Shown: positions 1-20,996, counted from the stretch's first letter. The stretch: 64,000 bases of DNA from Scenedesmus sp. ARA3 (GCA_004335835.1 RWJK01001767.1:62001-126000), one strand, 5' to 3'. Numbers and translations are program-made. The notes: generated from the letters alone by a model not told the origin.

Positions 1-1496
1 TTGCAGCTGCGGCCTGTTGCGATGCAGCAGATCGCCTGCCGGTCCAGCAGGGCTGTTACAATGCGCTTCAGCTATGTTGTGCGGGACGGAGGCAGCAGGC
101 CGATTCTGAGCAACCCGCGGGCGATTGTCAATGTGCCTGGCATCAGGCCTGGGGCGCTCAGGGTCACTTGCACACCAACTTTACGAGGTGAGCGGATGAG
201 CTGCTCTATACTGTAGGTCATGGCTTGGTTGCAGCATCAGCATCAGCATCACATGCTGTGCATCAAACTGTAGCTGTGCTGCAGCTTGCAGCTAGCCAGG
301 GGTGCAGTGATGCTCGTTGTGCATACCAGGCGCGGCCGCTGCTGCATCAGGCTGCCGCTGCAGCTGCATTGTTGCTTTCTGGACACGATGTGCATTCAAT
401 GCTACACCAAAATGTGCTACAGTGCAAGTCGCCCGACACTGCTGCACTGCTGAATGTATCCTGCTCTGCAGCCACCACAGCTTTCAGGGGACAGCTGGCG
501 GTGACTTGCAGCGGAAACTTCACTGCGCAAAACATACGCAGCCTCAGCGTGCGAGCTGAGCTGACAGCAACGTGCAACTCCCAAACGGGCGCTGCAAGCA
601 CTCACGGCACTTCTTCAACAGGAGCAATTGCGACGAATGCTGGCCGGCGCATGCTGAAGGATGACAATCAAACTGGACCACCCAAAGCAGAAATAACACC
701 AACCCCACGCCAGCCAGGCGGAGAAAGTCAAGATACAACTCATGCAGACATAATGGATGATCCCTTGGCAGCAGGCCAAGCACAAGACAGGGGAGCAAAG
801 GAAGATGCACGCGAAGGAAGCTCCAACATGTTGCCAGAGGAGGCAGCAGCAGCAGCAGCAGCGGCAGCAGTGGAACAGCCAAACATGGCGGCAGCAGCAG
901 CAGCAGCAGCAACCGGCAGCTCTGTCACGCGCGCTGCTCGTGCCACCCAAGAGCTCGGTTGCTGCCTTGATGATGCTGTTGCATACGCCCGCACCCGCAA
1001 CTGGAGCCCAAATTCCCAGCGCGGCTCTGTGTGCTTTGCACACGCGCGTCCAGGCTTGTTTGACTTTCAATGCCCGGGGCCTGCGCGCGAGGGGTTTTAC
1101 AACCAGGGTCCTGCCCCAAATGCTTTCATGTGGGCGGTGCCGCAGACGCCCGGGCTGGCGTTGCGTAACAGCCGCGTTGCTGCGGATTGTGCGGGAGGCA
1201 CGGATGTTGGCCGCGTGAATGCAACATGCATCGCCAATGACCTGATGCAGGTGCAGATGATATCTTGGAAAGTTGATGACATTCGTACGCAGCTGTTTTA
1301 CTTTGGGTGCGCGCCGCCGAGGGAGACTGGCTGCCCCGGCAATGACTGGATTGGCGTCGGGCCCTCGACTGACATAGATGACAGGCTGCGGTCGAGCGTG
1401 ATTGTCATTGAAACATTGGACTGCTCCTGCTCGCGGCTGTACTGGGCAGCATATAAGCTTGGGAACTTCAGGGGCCTGGGCAGCAACCAATGCTAG
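1..1496 (+). CDS. 3' part of an uncharacterised, probably secreted Cys-containing protein
   Basis: I do not recognise the family. The gene runs in from the left edge, so its start is missing. An open frame from base 1 ends at a good donor (exon end 187, intron beginning GTGAGC). The best phase-compatible acceptor is CTTGCAG ending at 291, giving a 104 bp intron and a last exon of 292-1496 ending in TAG. The protein has a low-complexity Ala-rich stretch (about 838-915) and a better-behaved C-terminal part (about 950-1490). That part has regularly spaced cysteines, an NATC sequon and aromatic residues, including the motifs CFAHARPGLFDFQCPG and FYFGCAPPRETGCPG. The cysteines and sequon suggest an extracellular or lumenal protein, which is inference. 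The final codons are repeated about 250 bp downstream of the stop (see 1709-1745). Confidence 0.55.
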
Positions 1497-1708
1497 GCAT
1501 GCAGTACAAACATGCAGTGCTTGCAGAACATGCTGGCGGCTGTTCCTTGCATGGCCTGTCAGGGGCGTTGAACACCGTCACTGGTTGCCAGGACCCTGCG
1601 CAGCACAGCGACACAGGTGCCGACAGATCTGTACAGGTCTGAGGTGTTGTTGTTCTGGGGTGTTAGCTGCTGTATGGGGTAGCCTTTTATATTGCGTATG
1701 CGCTTGGG

Positions 1709-1745
1709 AACTTTAGGGGCCTGGGCAGCAACCAATGCTAGGCAT
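1709..1745 (+). repeat. Copy of the last exon's 3' end, downstream of the stop
   Basis: This stretch nearly repeats 1457-1503, the last codons, stop codon and first bases after the stop of the upstream gene, with one clear base change (GAACTTTAGG against GAACTTCAGG). The duplicated C-terminus could act as an alternative last exon, but I see no convincing acceptor for it. It is one example of the exon-edge duplications found across the window. Confidence 0.8.
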
Positions 1746-3748
1746 GTGCTGCATGCCATCAGTGAGCGTGATGTTAGGATGCCAGGACGGTGTGTTGTGC
1801 TGTGGCTCACAGCCGGTGACTGGCGGCTGCTTACTGCCTCACCGGCGCAAAGCAGGTGCCTGGTGTGTGAGGGGTAATCTGAATCACGAGGACCCCTTGC
1901 ATTTGGGTGAACAGCTTGCGTAGGCAGTGCATTTGTTTGTTGGGCAAGTGTGTGGCGCCAAGCATCTGCATCCTGAGCGAAAACTGGGCAGCATGCATTG
2001 GTGATGGAATCTTGTGATCGGCTGATATAGTGCGCAACCCTATAAAGTATAGTTTGGCAATGCTGATGGAAAAATCCAATCATAGCTATGTGTGTGCATC
2101 TCGGTGATGCCAATAGATGATCTGGCGGACTTTGGTGTTCTGTCCATGTTAACGCTGCTCTGCACTGGCACCAACTGGGTTGCTGCTGCATTCCAGTGTG
2201 TATGATGTGCTTGAAAGTTCATGCCCTGGATCTGGAAACACAATCTTGAGTCTGCAACCTTTGGTTTCTGTTTGAACTCAATCTGCCATCATTATGTGTG
2301 GATGCATATCTCAGCCGCTGCCGTTGATAGCAGGGGTTGGAAAGCCCACCAGGGCAGGGATACCGTTATGTTGTGGTGTGTTGACGATCAGATGACGTTT
2401 AGATGCCTGCAGGTGTGTCACCCTGCAGCAAAAATAAGTGCAAGTCATGTGCATGCATTTATCTGTGTTTCGTGCCACCCTGCACCGTGCACACATGCAT
2501 TGTGCACGCAAACAAATTATTGCACCGTGCACACACTCGTTGCCAGGGGTGCACACTTCGGCAGGGATGTTGACGTTGCGGGGTGCTGTGTGTTGTGGTC
2601 CCATACACATAGGCGCTTCAGCTACCAGTGTACTGTACGTGCTGACAGTGCTTGAAAAGGGTTCACAGCCAGGGTTCTGAAGCTGATGATGTCGATGCCA
2701 TGATGGGACTGTGGCTGCACTGTCACCTGGCAGGCTGCAGGGCCAGCAGAGATTTTGGCAGGGGTGATCACGTAACTAGCCACATGCGGTCGTGTTCTAG
2801 CTGTCGTTGCCTTGCTGCCTGCAGGCATCCAGCTGGATTCTGCGCCGTACACGCGTGTGGCTGTTGCTGCTCCTTACCATTTGTTGCACTAGTGGGCTCG
2901 TGCAGTGCTGGCGCAATCTTTTGTAGCGGTGTTACCCGACGACAGCCATCACGTATTGCATACATCGCGTCGTAGACCATGCTAGAAGGAGTTGAAGACG
3001 AGCACTACACATTCCCTCGGAATGCGCCTACTGCCGCCGTGCTGCCGCAGCAGTGCCTGCCTGATCCCAGCCAGTGTGAGTGTTATATATTCTTATATAA
3101 GAGTGGACGATTTGTAGAAGTTTTGTGCGAGTGTGACCACCAATCCAAATTGGCTCAAGTAGAACTCAGGAGTGTCCACACACCTTGGCCACATGGCCTA
3201 AGCAGCTGCACAAGGGATGCGCCACATGCAAAAGGTAACACCGCGCTGCAGCTGCAGCCTACACACTGCCGGCCAGCTGCGCCGGGCATGGAAATGAAAG
3301 GCACAGCTCGCTGCAAGCATGCTGCCGCCAACGCTGCTGGCAGGAGACATGCACTACGTAGCATGCACGGCTGTACGCCCGCTGTGGTTCCGTTGTCAAA
3401 CCCACAAACCGTGGTTGCTGCAACCAGCGCAGAACATACACGAACAGCCACCACAATTGTCACAATCTGCACTACTGCCAAGCACAGCATGAGGTCTCAA
3501 CGCCTTCTGCACTGAGCCCTAGCAGTAATACATGCCGTGCCTCAAACCCCAAAAAGCTACCTAGCACTTGCCCAAACAGACACACAAAAGGCTACAAGCT
3601 GCAGGCTTGCCAAGTGCCAGTGGCACCTGCCAGCACCCCGCACCAAAGCGCAGTAAATGCCACTGCTGCTGTCAGTCCAACACAGTGCCGTTGCCCACCC
3701 AGAAAAGCAAAGGAAGCAGAAGAGCAGATCTACTTAAAGAGCCAAATC
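1746..3748. other. Intergenic / 3' flanking sequence, no gene recognised
   Basis: Open frames here are short and look like noise. By eye the + strand is T/G-rich up to about 2950 and A/C-rich from about 3000. That is what I would expect if the left part is the 3' flank of the + strand gene ending at 1496 and the right part the 3' flank of the - strand gene ending at 3866. Confidence 0.5.
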
Positions 3749-3786
3749 ACCTGAGGTAGATGCCGGCTGCGCCCATGACTGCAGTG
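3749..3786 (-). repeat. Copy of the CPP1-like last exon end
   Basis: It resembles 3867-3903, the final codons and stop of the CPP1-like gene on the minus strand (shared cores GAGGTAGATGCCG and CCCATGACTGCA). It sits downstream of the stop codon on the coding strand, so it is a duplicated exon tail outside the reading frame. Confidence 0.75.
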
Positions 3787-3865
3787 CTTTCCTGCAGCTG
3801 ATGCTGCTGCTGCTGCTGCTGTCAGTCAAACACAGTCAGCGCCAGTCAAAGCAAACCGCGACTGT

Positions 3866-6736
3866 CTACCTGAGGTAGATGCCGACTGCTCCCATGACTG
3901 CAATGGTGATGAAGCCACCCACTTGCCGCGAGGACTGACCCAGGATAGCTGTGAGAGGGGTCGTCATAACAGCCATCACCTGACACAGAAAATAACAGCA
4001 GAAGCAGCAGCAGCAGCAGCAGCGGCGCGGCACAAGTTCAGCACGCTGTGCATCAAACACTGGGAATGCCTAAAGCTGTCACCTGCTGAAAAGCTGGCTG
4101 CTGCACGATGGCAGTGAAGCTGCAGCTGCAGAGACACACCACTAGCGCTGTATGATTCCACCTTCCGCATCTGCAACTATGTTTGCACATGCTGTGCGTG
4201 CAGCGCACATGCACAAAATACACCCACAGTCCCCTGCAGCTACATTACCATCAAAAAATATCATAATCATAAGATTCACTCCAGCTTACACTCACCGCGC
4301 AGGCCACCGCCAGGCAGCACAGTGTGCTGAAGATGGCCCCCACCATGGCATTGCCTGCAAAGAAGGGCCCTTCCGGGTTGCGCTTCACGCGCTTGCTCTG
4401 GAATTGGTACACGCTGTACGCGAATGAGCCCGCCAGCGGGAACGACTGATCGCTGCTGAACAGCACCCTGTCAGCCGCGCAGCAAGCATGTAACAAGTGC
4501 TTAGAGTATGGGTTCTCAGTCAGTGTGCTTCCGTTCGACGCTATCTGCTTCTGTTTTACGCTGCAGACCGTCTGACCATTGTGCATGCACAATTCCCCGC
4601 TGTTCCTGCAAACCACAACAAGTCCCAGATCCATGCACGCCGCACTCACTACAGCGCGAACGCGCCAAACTCAGCTCCCTCGTTGATAATCGTGCGCATG
4701 GTGACTATTGGGTCAAACAGGCTGCTGAAGCGCCGCCACAGCGTCACGCGCTGCTCTCTCACACTTGCATATCATGCAGAAGGTCATCGTGCGTGCACTG
4801 GTCACTTCCGCTCTGTGATTCGTGAACCTACGACCAGAGAGCGTAGGCGCGGCATAGTCAAATGCCCCAGCCGCACTCACCACAGCGCGAAGGCGCCAAA
4901 CACAGCTCCCTCATTGATGATTGTGCGCATGGTGACTGTGGGGTCAAACAGGCTGCTGAAGCGCCGCCACAGCGTCACGCGCTGCTCGCCATACACCTCG
5001 CCGCGGCGGCCCGTGCGGGGCGGCCGGAAGCCAAACTTGAAGCGCCCGCCAAGGTGCTTCTGCGGTCGCGCATAATGGTACGGCGAACGAGGAAATATAT
5101 GAGTATGCAGAACCCATGTGTGCATTGAAACTGCCTGTGCAAGCGCAGTTCAAAGCTAGGGCGCTTGGTGAGACAGCAGCCATGGGAGCAGATACTCACC
5201 AGCTGCAATGCACTGAAACAAGACAGCCAGATGCCATGCACAGCAAAGTACACCAGCCAACAAAATAACCGCCTGCAGCACATTTGCACACAAGACATCG
5301 CAGCGCACCTGCAGCAGCTTGTCGAATGCGCCCTCGATGGCTTCTCTACTTGGCTCGTGCCACTTGTATTGCTGCAGCACAGCATTGGAGTATGGCAGCA
5401 AGCAGCCAGCAGGTGCCAGGTCAGCGTGTGCTGTCAGCTGCTGCACATGCTGCACACGCTAGAACCACAGCTGAACATAGCACAAAGCCTATTTTGTACC
5501 GTCTATCAGACTCGAATGATTCTCAGAGTGAGAAGCACGGCAGACCCAGTGCCCGCAGCTGCCGTGTGTACTGCTGTTGCTCCGACAGCGGCATGCTGTT
5601 CCTCAGAAATCAGATGCCATTGCTCTGCCAACTGCATGCTGTTGGTCAGATAACCAACTGCTTTTGCTCTGCCATACCTCGAACAGGTAGTTGCGTGCAT
5701 CCTGGATCTCCTCGAATGAAGCCTCCTTAGAGACACCCAGCAGCCTGTTGTGACAGCAGCAGCAGCAGTGCGCATACAACAAGAAAGTAACACCAGGGGT
5801 CGTTGCTGCACAACAGTGTTTTGGCGTCACTTCCACCTGCCGGCTGCTGGCACGGCTGCGACTTGACCCTGTTTCCTTCACCAGTTGCGGTGCAGGTGTC
5901 ATAAGGAACACAACCACAACACCCTGGCTTCAGCTGAGGGTCCGTCACTATTCTCTCTGTCTACGCAGAGACTGATACTGCCAGATGCGATTGCGCAGCT
6001 ACAACTGCATACTTCGGGCTGCTAGCGGCTGCAGACGGCTGCAGAGTCCCATAGAGCCATGATGCAAACCTGCTGTGCGCTTTTATATAATGCCAATTTC
6101 CGCAGAGCCCGATTGCTAACATGCGTTTGCTAGCTTGTCTGCAAATGCAAATGATAGTTCCAAAAGAGCCTGTTTGCCAGCATGCATATGCTAGCCATCA
6201 TCTGCCAAAGTACAGCCGCGCGGGCGCAATGAAGCATCACCAGCAATGCTTCAGCAGCCCCACCTGTAGGGGTTGCGCTCTCGCAAGCGTGAGAAGGGCT
6301 TGTACTCGTATGGTGGCTCCTCTGGTGCTCCCATGTCACCCAATGTGCCTGCATCTGCTGCGCGTACTTGCTGCAGGCGCACAAATCTGCTGCTGAGATG
6401 CGGCTGCAACACCCCTGGTACCCTGCATGGCCTGCATAACAGAGCAGGACGAGTAGTGCACGCAGCAGATGAGACATACGTTGTGAATGGAAGGCAACAG
6501 GCACACATGCAGGGCAAGCTGTAAACAGGTTTGCTGCAGCCGTGATAGCCTGAGGGCAGCTGCTGCTGCTTTGGACCTTGCATGCCATGCACAATGAACG
6601 CAATTTCAAAAGTAGATCGTAAGTACGTCTGATGTAACGAATTGCAATTGATGCCAAGTTCGCACCTGAGCTGTGAATGGCCTACTCCTGCTGAAAAAGA
6701 CGAGCACGGCCGCCGCAGCAACGCATTGCTTTGCAT
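3866..6736 (-). CDS. CPP1: CPP1-like (DUF3353) J-like chloroplast membrane protein
   Basis: In plants CPP1 is a J-like chaperone of protochlorophyllide oxidoreductase in chloroplast membranes. Exons read from the sequence are about 6736-6666 (or a slightly shorter form), 6370-6264, 5744-5678, 5371-5309, 5059-4881, 4467-4296 and 3979-3866. Phases agree from exon 2 onward; the exon 1 donor is uncertain. Exon 1 encodes a transit-like start (MQSNALLRRPCSSFSAG). Exons 2-4 give the family signature: FSRLRERNPYR, then LLGVSKEASFEEIQDARNYL, then QYKWHEPSREAIEGAFDKLL. Exons 5-7 give the membrane half (FDPTVTMRTIINEGAVFGAF, GNAMVGAIFSTLCCLAVACA, GGFITIAVMGAVGIYLR). Product is about 250 residues, normal for the family. 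It is divergent from the fibrillin gene at 7185. Copies of exon 5 and exon 7 ends lie nearby. Confidence 0.87.
4644..4755 (-). repeat. Intronic copy of CPP1-like exon 5 tail with donor
   Basis: About 110 bp match 4872-4987, the 3' half of exon 5 plus its GTGAGT donor, with scattered substitutions. The copy lies in the intron following exon 5 on the coding strand and still carries a GTGAGT-type donor. No acceptor of its own is evident, so it is most likely ignored in splicing or competes as a donor. Confidence 0.85.
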
Positions 6737-7184
6737 TTTGTATTACACCTACAAAACGCTATACAATCCCGATTACACGCTAGCTTGCTTTCCGTGATGA
6801 CTTCGGATGTGGCACTTTGTGTTGGAGCCTGATACACGTCTCAAACGTCGCCTATTTACTTCCTTTTAGTGTCTCTGACAGAATGTGATGACCAGCTGCG
6901 GAGTCTGTGAGTTGTGTCACGTATCATGTGGGAAGTCCAGCAGTCACTGCAGCACGAGAGTGATTCGCCAAGGGAACCCCCAAAGAGCGAGACAGTGCTG
7001 CCAGCGCAAGGTACACGAAGAATCCAACCGTTCTGCTGACTCTGGTCGGCCACACTGAGCGATCGAGATCCAGCACTGTAAGGCAAGCACCAAGCAGCAA
7101 GTCAGCATGCAGACCAGGACCTGCGCCAGCAATGGCGCACAGTGCAGCACTAGCGGGCGCCAGCTGACGTCCAAAGGAGCACAC
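6737..7184. promoter_or_regulatory. Shared upstream region of divergent CPP1-like and fibrillin genes
   Basis: About 450 bp separate the two start codons, which point away from each other and both encode plastid proteins. The region should contain both 5' UTRs and probably a bidirectional promoter. I see no TATA box or other motif that I would call with confidence. Confidence 0.45.
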
Positions 7185-8389
7185 ATGCGTGCAAGGTTTC
7201 TTCAACACTCCTCTTGCACCAACAGCTGGCAGGTGTGAGGGAGCACAAGCAAGCTGTGATGCATGTCCAGCCTGAACAGCAGAAGGCTCTCATCAGTACC
7301 TGCAAGCACACACATTGGTGTGCTGTGCCACAGCAAACCTCTTTTCTTCAAGCAAATAGACTACTTGCACTGAAGTGCTGCACCCTTGCATCGCGCATGC
7401 TTGGCAGCATGTGCATGTGTTGCTTCCTGCTTTGCCTGCACCCAGCTGTGACATGCTTGGCACTGAAACACACACAACGCCGCACCTTTGCCTTGTACTG
7501 CAGTGCAATAGATCAGCTACCTGGCAACCATCAAGGAAGCAAGTAGCAGCTGCAGCAGCAGGAGCAACCAGCAGCAGCACGGTGCCATACGCAGAAGCTG
7601 CAAGGCAGCGCCTAGCGCTGAAGCAGCAGCTGCGGGAAGCTGTGCAGGGCATAGACAGGGGCATCTTTGGAGTGCAGGTAGGAGCATCCAGCACTGTGTC
7701 AGCAGGTGTAAACCAGGAGCCCAATGAACAGCAAGCATGTGAGTGTGTCAACACCACACAGTAGTGGGACAGATCCCAGGTGCTTGCTGAAGTCTTTGCA
7801 GCGCCATCGTATGGCTTACAGACGTTTGAATAGTCATGGTCAGCACTATTGCATCCACAGTGCCTGCAACTGTTGCTGCGGCTGTGCTACAAGAAGACTT
7901 GCAGAAGGCTGACCAGTACTCCAGATCTCGCTGGGATGCAGCAGATCTTGCTGTGATGCTGAGGATCTTGTTGCTATGCAGCAGAACTTGTTGCGATGCA
8001 GCAGATCTGGCTCAAAGCAAATCAGCTAGCGCTCCTTGCCATAGCCAATGCATCGTATCTTGCCACAAAATAGCCTCTGCACACCGCGGCACCTACCTGC
8101 ATGGCCTGTGAACACCTTGTACGCCATCCAAGCCCCAACGCCAGCTGCTGTGACATGTCAAATACGTCCAACACACAATGCACATCCATCTCAGTGCACC
8201 AAGCTCACTCACAACTGCTGCTGCTGCTGCTGCTACTGCTCAGTCTGCCAAGCGCACAGAGGTGGGGGAGATTGCGGAGGCGCTTGAGTCCCTCAACCCG
8301 CTGCAGCAGATGCTGCTGACACATCAACTACCAATTGCATTGCATGCACCTCGCTTACCCACTGCTGCTGCTGCTGCTGCTGCCCCTTC

Positions 8390-8486
<97 letters not shown>

Positions 8487-9323
8487 ACATCCAGTCCGCC
8501 AAGCGCACGGAGGTCGGGGAGATTGTGGAGGCGCTGGAGGGCCTCAACCCGCTGCAGCAGCCCACGCAGCACCTGGACCAGCTCGCTGGGAAGTGGCTGC
8601 TGCTGTACACCACCATCACCATCACGGTGAGTCAGCAGTGCTTAATTGTTTTTTGTTCAACACGGCCAGCTGCGTGGATGTGTGGTTGTGTTTGTGGGTG
8701 ACGGCGGTTGTGGGCTAGTCATGCGCTGCTGTGCCACCATCATTATTGCGGCCGGGTGAGTCAGCTTGGACAGCCGCCATCGTGTACACCACCATCAACA
8801 TCACTGCCGCCCACCTTGCTGCTGCTGCTGCTGCTGCTGCAGGGCATCAAGAAGACGAAGCTGGGGCTGCGTGAGTTCATCCGGCTGGGCGAGTTCGTGC
8901 AGCAGATCGACACAGACAACAAGCTGGCGGTGAGTGGCGGGTGTCCTGCTGATTAGCGCCAATGACTGAAGGTACAAGTTGCATCAGCCGATGCTGGTCA
9001 GTGGGCGTAATCAATCAGCATGCACGCAGCACTGCCTGCATGCGAGTTCGTTGACCAGAGGTGGATGGGGTGTTGCTGCTCCCTGCACCGCTGCCAACAC
9101 CAGCACACGCCTGCGCACTGTCAGTGCCCCTGCCTCCCGTCAGCTTCATGTTGCCATGCAGTATTGACTGTCCGACACAACGCTGGTGTGCCATTCTGCC
9201 CTGCCTGCTTACTGTTGGCTACCGTCGTGCTGCAGCTCAACGTGCTGCAGTTCAGCGTGGCGGGCCTGGGCATGCTGTCAGGCAGCCTCACATGTGCCAA
9301 CTTTGTTATGCTGCTGCTGCCAC

Positions 9324-9355
<32 letters not shown>

Positions 9356-10018
9356 CTGCAGCTTAATGTGGTGCAGTTCAGCGTTGCTGGCTTAGGCATG
9401 CTGTCAGGCAGCTTGACAGTCAAGGCCTCCTACGAGGTGGCCTCGGATGACCGCGTGTCCATCAAGTTCATTGAGTCAACCTTGGTGCGCAGCAGTTGCT
9501 GACATTGGTGTTGGTTTCAGCATCACATGTCAGCATAGCGTGTTGCAGCCTCCTTGGCCCCTGGGCTGTAGGCCAGCACGTGTCTGTCAAGTTTGATGGT
9601 TTATTGATTGTGAGCATCATGTCAAACATCGTCGCACTACCAGCAAGAGTGTAAGGCTAGTACATTGTATTTGTGCTGACTCTTCTGGGTTCTGCTATTG
9701 TTGGTGGCCATGGCTGATGAGTCCGCTGGTGCCTTTGGGATGGCAAGCGCCGTGCTTCACCTGACGCCTGACTCACGCGGCCACCATTGTCAGCAATCTC
9801 TCGTCTTGTCCTGCATTTTTGAATTGCAGGTGCCGGAGAAGCTGCAGTCGCTGTTCCAGGCCAACTACGACCTGCTGCTGTCCATCTTCAACCCAGAGGG
9901 CTGGCTAGACATCACGTACGTTGACCAGGACACGCGCATCGGCAGGGATGACAAGGGCAATGTGTTTGTGCTGGCGCGCGCACACGACCACGGCAGCAGC
10001 GACAGCAGCAGTAGTTAG
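7185..10018 (+). CDS. PAP/fibrillin (plastid lipid-associated) protein
   Basis: Fibrillins are plastoglobule and thylakoid proteins that bind lipophilic molecules. Six exons join in phase 0: 7185-7232, 7504-7677, 8495-8626, 8843-8929, 9362-9484, 9830-10018 (TAG stop), giving 250 residues. Exon 1 encodes a transit-like [16 protein letters not shown]. Exon 2 has the helix [18 protein letters not shown] typical of the domain start. Exon 3 has [11 protein letters not shown], the first strand of the lipocalin-like barrel. Exon 5 has [20 protein letters not shown], and exon 6 ends with [20 protein letters not shown], the conserved final strand with its Asp and Arg. Truncated copies of the exon 3 head (8243-8311) and exon 5 head (9236-9290) lie in the introns just upstream of the true exons. 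A TGTAA signal lies at 10310. Confidence 0.92.
8243..8311 (+). repeat. Intronic copy of fibrillin exon 3 head with acceptor
   Basis: The copy repeats the first two dozen codons of exon 3 ([20 protein letters not shown]) behind its own (CTG)nCTCAG acceptor. It then runs into unrelated sequence with no usable donor in frame. It encodes nearly the same peptide, so it must be skipped for a normal protein. Confidence 0.85.
8391..8485 (+). repeat. (CTG)n tract ending near the exon 3 acceptor
   Basis: About 95 bp of CTG repeat with a single GTTG interruption run up to the CACATCCAG acceptor of fibrillin exon 3. It replaces an ordinary pyrimidine tract. Shorter CTG tracts precede the acceptors of exons 4 and 5 in the same gene. 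Confidence 0.95.
9236..9290 (+). repeat. Intronic copy of fibrillin exon 5 head with acceptor
   Basis: Behind a GTGCTGCAG acceptor it encodes [18 protein letters not shown], the same peptide as exon 5 (9362 on) but with several synonymous differences. It then diverges into the CTG tract. The synonymous pattern suggests an older duplication, or one once under coding constraint. Confidence 0.85.
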
Positions 10019-11181
10019 GCGCTGGCAACCTTGCCGAAGCAGCTGTCATTTGGAGTGGGGTTTGCGCGTGCATGTGTATCAGCTGGTGCCAGCTGGCACT
10101 GTGCTGCCGTCAGTGCAGTATTAGCCTGGCTGAGCCAGGATAGAAAGAGCGCATGCTTCTGTTACGGTGACAAGTGTTTAGTCGGTTTACGTTGTCTGCT
10201 ACGGCCTGAGCCAGTGCTGAAACTGCACTGTCAGGCTGCTGTCCAACTGGGGTTGTGGTTTGGTGTTCAAGGCCCTTCCGTGCTGGATTGATCTAGCTTC
10301 CTCTTACTATGTAACTCAATACAATCTCAACGTCTTGTTGGTTTAGTAGGTGTGTGTCAGCTGCGGGCTTCGACTTGCCGTGCCGAAAGTCATTTGAATC
10401 CTCGAAAGCAACTGCACGCGCTTCCTTGCTACAGCTCAACTCAAAGGATGCCCACACCTACCAGTCCAAAGCTCGTTGCTGCAAGCTGCTGATCGGTATC
10501 AGAACGCTGTTGTGTGGCTGGTATGTTGCAAAGCAGTAGAACAGCAGCAGTGGGTCCAGGAGCACGCAGGACAGTCAACGCCTACCCGTGCTGGCGGCGA
10601 AAGCAGCCTCACATGCTCGTACGTGTAACACCTATGCTCGCCTTGCAGGCACGCAGCAGATCGATGCATCAGGCTGGGTGCCGGTTTGCTCATGCTGTAG
10701 CTGCGTTGCGTGATGGCAGACATTGATGCTGGATGTTGCTTCGGTACTGCTGCATGCCTGCACGCAACCTCAAGTTCCCCTGTAAACGGTTGTTTTGTAT
10801 GTAGGGCCTCTCAAGGCGCCTGCTGCCGCGTGTGCATCCTGCATGGCTGCTCAGAAGCTACGCACACAGGTCAGCAGTGCTGCGCAGCTGCTTGCTAGTC
10901 TTGGACCGAGTGTGTTCCTGCAGCAGCGGCCGTGCCCCATGCAGCTGTCAACCTGTAAAGGAAAAAGGGCTTTGCTGGGCAAGGATACTTTATGCTTGCT
11001 CGCAACATGCGGCTGCACTTTTGTGGGTGGCTTTTCCTGCAAGCATCCATGCATTCTGCACAGCCTGCAGAGCATCCAAAGAACACCCAGCTTCAGCCAG
11101 GCGTCCAGCTCTCTTTATGCCATCTTTCAGTGTTTGCATTTGCATTCTGATCACCACCTGCTGTGTTGCGTCTGCCTGCTG
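10019..11181. other. Region between fibrillin and YqaJ-type genes
   Basis: No coding sequence recognised. The left third is probably fibrillin 3' UTR. An open frame reads through 10795-11181 into the first exon I assign to the next gene, so an upstream coding exon cannot be excluded, but its composition gives no support. Confidence 0.4.
10310..10314 (+). terminator. TGTAA polyadenylation signal of the fibrillin gene
   Basis: TGTAA is the usual green-algal polyadenylation signal. This is the first one I find downstream of the stop at 10018, implying a 3' UTR of about 300 bases. Confidence 0.4.
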
Positions 11182-19933
<8,752 letters not shown>

Positions 19934-19993
19934 CTGTGTGTCAGCGCGCGTGGGTAGGGTGTGTAGGATATGGTGTGTATGATTGTCTGCACG

Positions 19994-20014
19994 ACCCCCT
20001 AGAGGGGGCTGTAA
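19994..20014 (+). terminator. Hairpin and TGTAA polyadenylation signal of the YqaJ-type gene
   Basis: A CCCCCT/AGGGGG inverted repeat is followed directly by TGTAA (20010-20014), about 77 bp after the stop at 19933. TGTAA at this distance fits green-algal 3' ends; any role for the hairpin is unknown. Confidence 0.55.
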
Positions 20015-20964
20015 GCTGACAGCTGCATGCAGCTACACATCACGGTCAGCACACTTGTGTTGACGTGCATGGCTGTGCGCCCATGGGCGCTGCGCGTAAA
20101 TGGTCATTCAGCTGCGTCAGGCTGACTGCGCTGGTGCCTGTTAGTTGGGATGCCCCTGTTGTGAAGAGAGAGTTTGCAGTTAGCATGGAAGTTGTCCTAA
20201 GTGTCCCGCGGCAAAGTTGACAGCAGTCAGCTGTGGAAGTTGCAGCAACAACTGTGACACCTTCGTTTGTTGATGATGACATTTCATGCAGGTTCTCCAA
20301 ACGTGTGGCCCCGTGGTTTACTCCACACCACAGAACCACAGTATTATGACAGTAGATAGGAAGAAGAGACAAAACCTAATGGCCCCACGGGTACCTTGCT
20401 CAGCCCTAGGGATCAGTGAGGATGCATCCTCACCACCATAGGCCTATGGGTACCCTAGGGTAGGAGGTGTGAAGGCTCATGGGGTATCCTCATCGTCACA
20501 CATACCCTCCCTCAACTTCAGCGGGTGGCGAGTTTTAACACACCAGTCGTAGCTCATTCATTCATTCATTGTGGCGCCGACAGCTGTTGACTGCATCCGG
20601 ACACGCATACACAGTATGAAGTTGCTGTGTCTGTTGTTATTTGTAAGCTGAGCGACAGTGTCACAGCACAGTCGGACTGTTTGGCGTCCATCACCTCTGC
20701 AACATCTGCTGGCCTGCTGAACTGAGTATGCATGATGTTGCATTGTGCTTGTGCTTGTAATGGATGCAACCAGCAACTTTCTCTATACTGCGCGTGCAGT
20801 GTAACCCTTGCTATGTCCGGCATACTCAGAGCCTCTGACGGTCTGAGTGTCCCCATTCGGGAGTAGAGTGAGAGTGAGAGGGGCGAATGGCTTGGTATCA
20901 TGCTGTTAAGCACCTGTCACGGGTCATGTGTGGACACACTGTGGCAGCACTGCAAGCACGCAAG

Positions 20965-20996
20965 GGTTACATGTGGCCACATGTAACCGCGGTTAC
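20965..20996. repeat. Overlapping perfect palindromes
   Basis: Bases 20965-20988 form a perfect 24 bp palindrome centred on GGCC. Its right arm shares TGTAACC with a second perfect palindrome at 20983-20996 (core CCGCGG). TGTAAC and GGTTAC motifs recur up to about 21006. Both lie within 100 bp of the assembly gap. Confidence 0.9.

Noticed and set aside
8178..8630. Long + strand frame with poly-Cys from CTG repeats
   Set aside because: It is an intron reading of the triplet tract plus a copied exon head. The true exon uses another frame from 8495.
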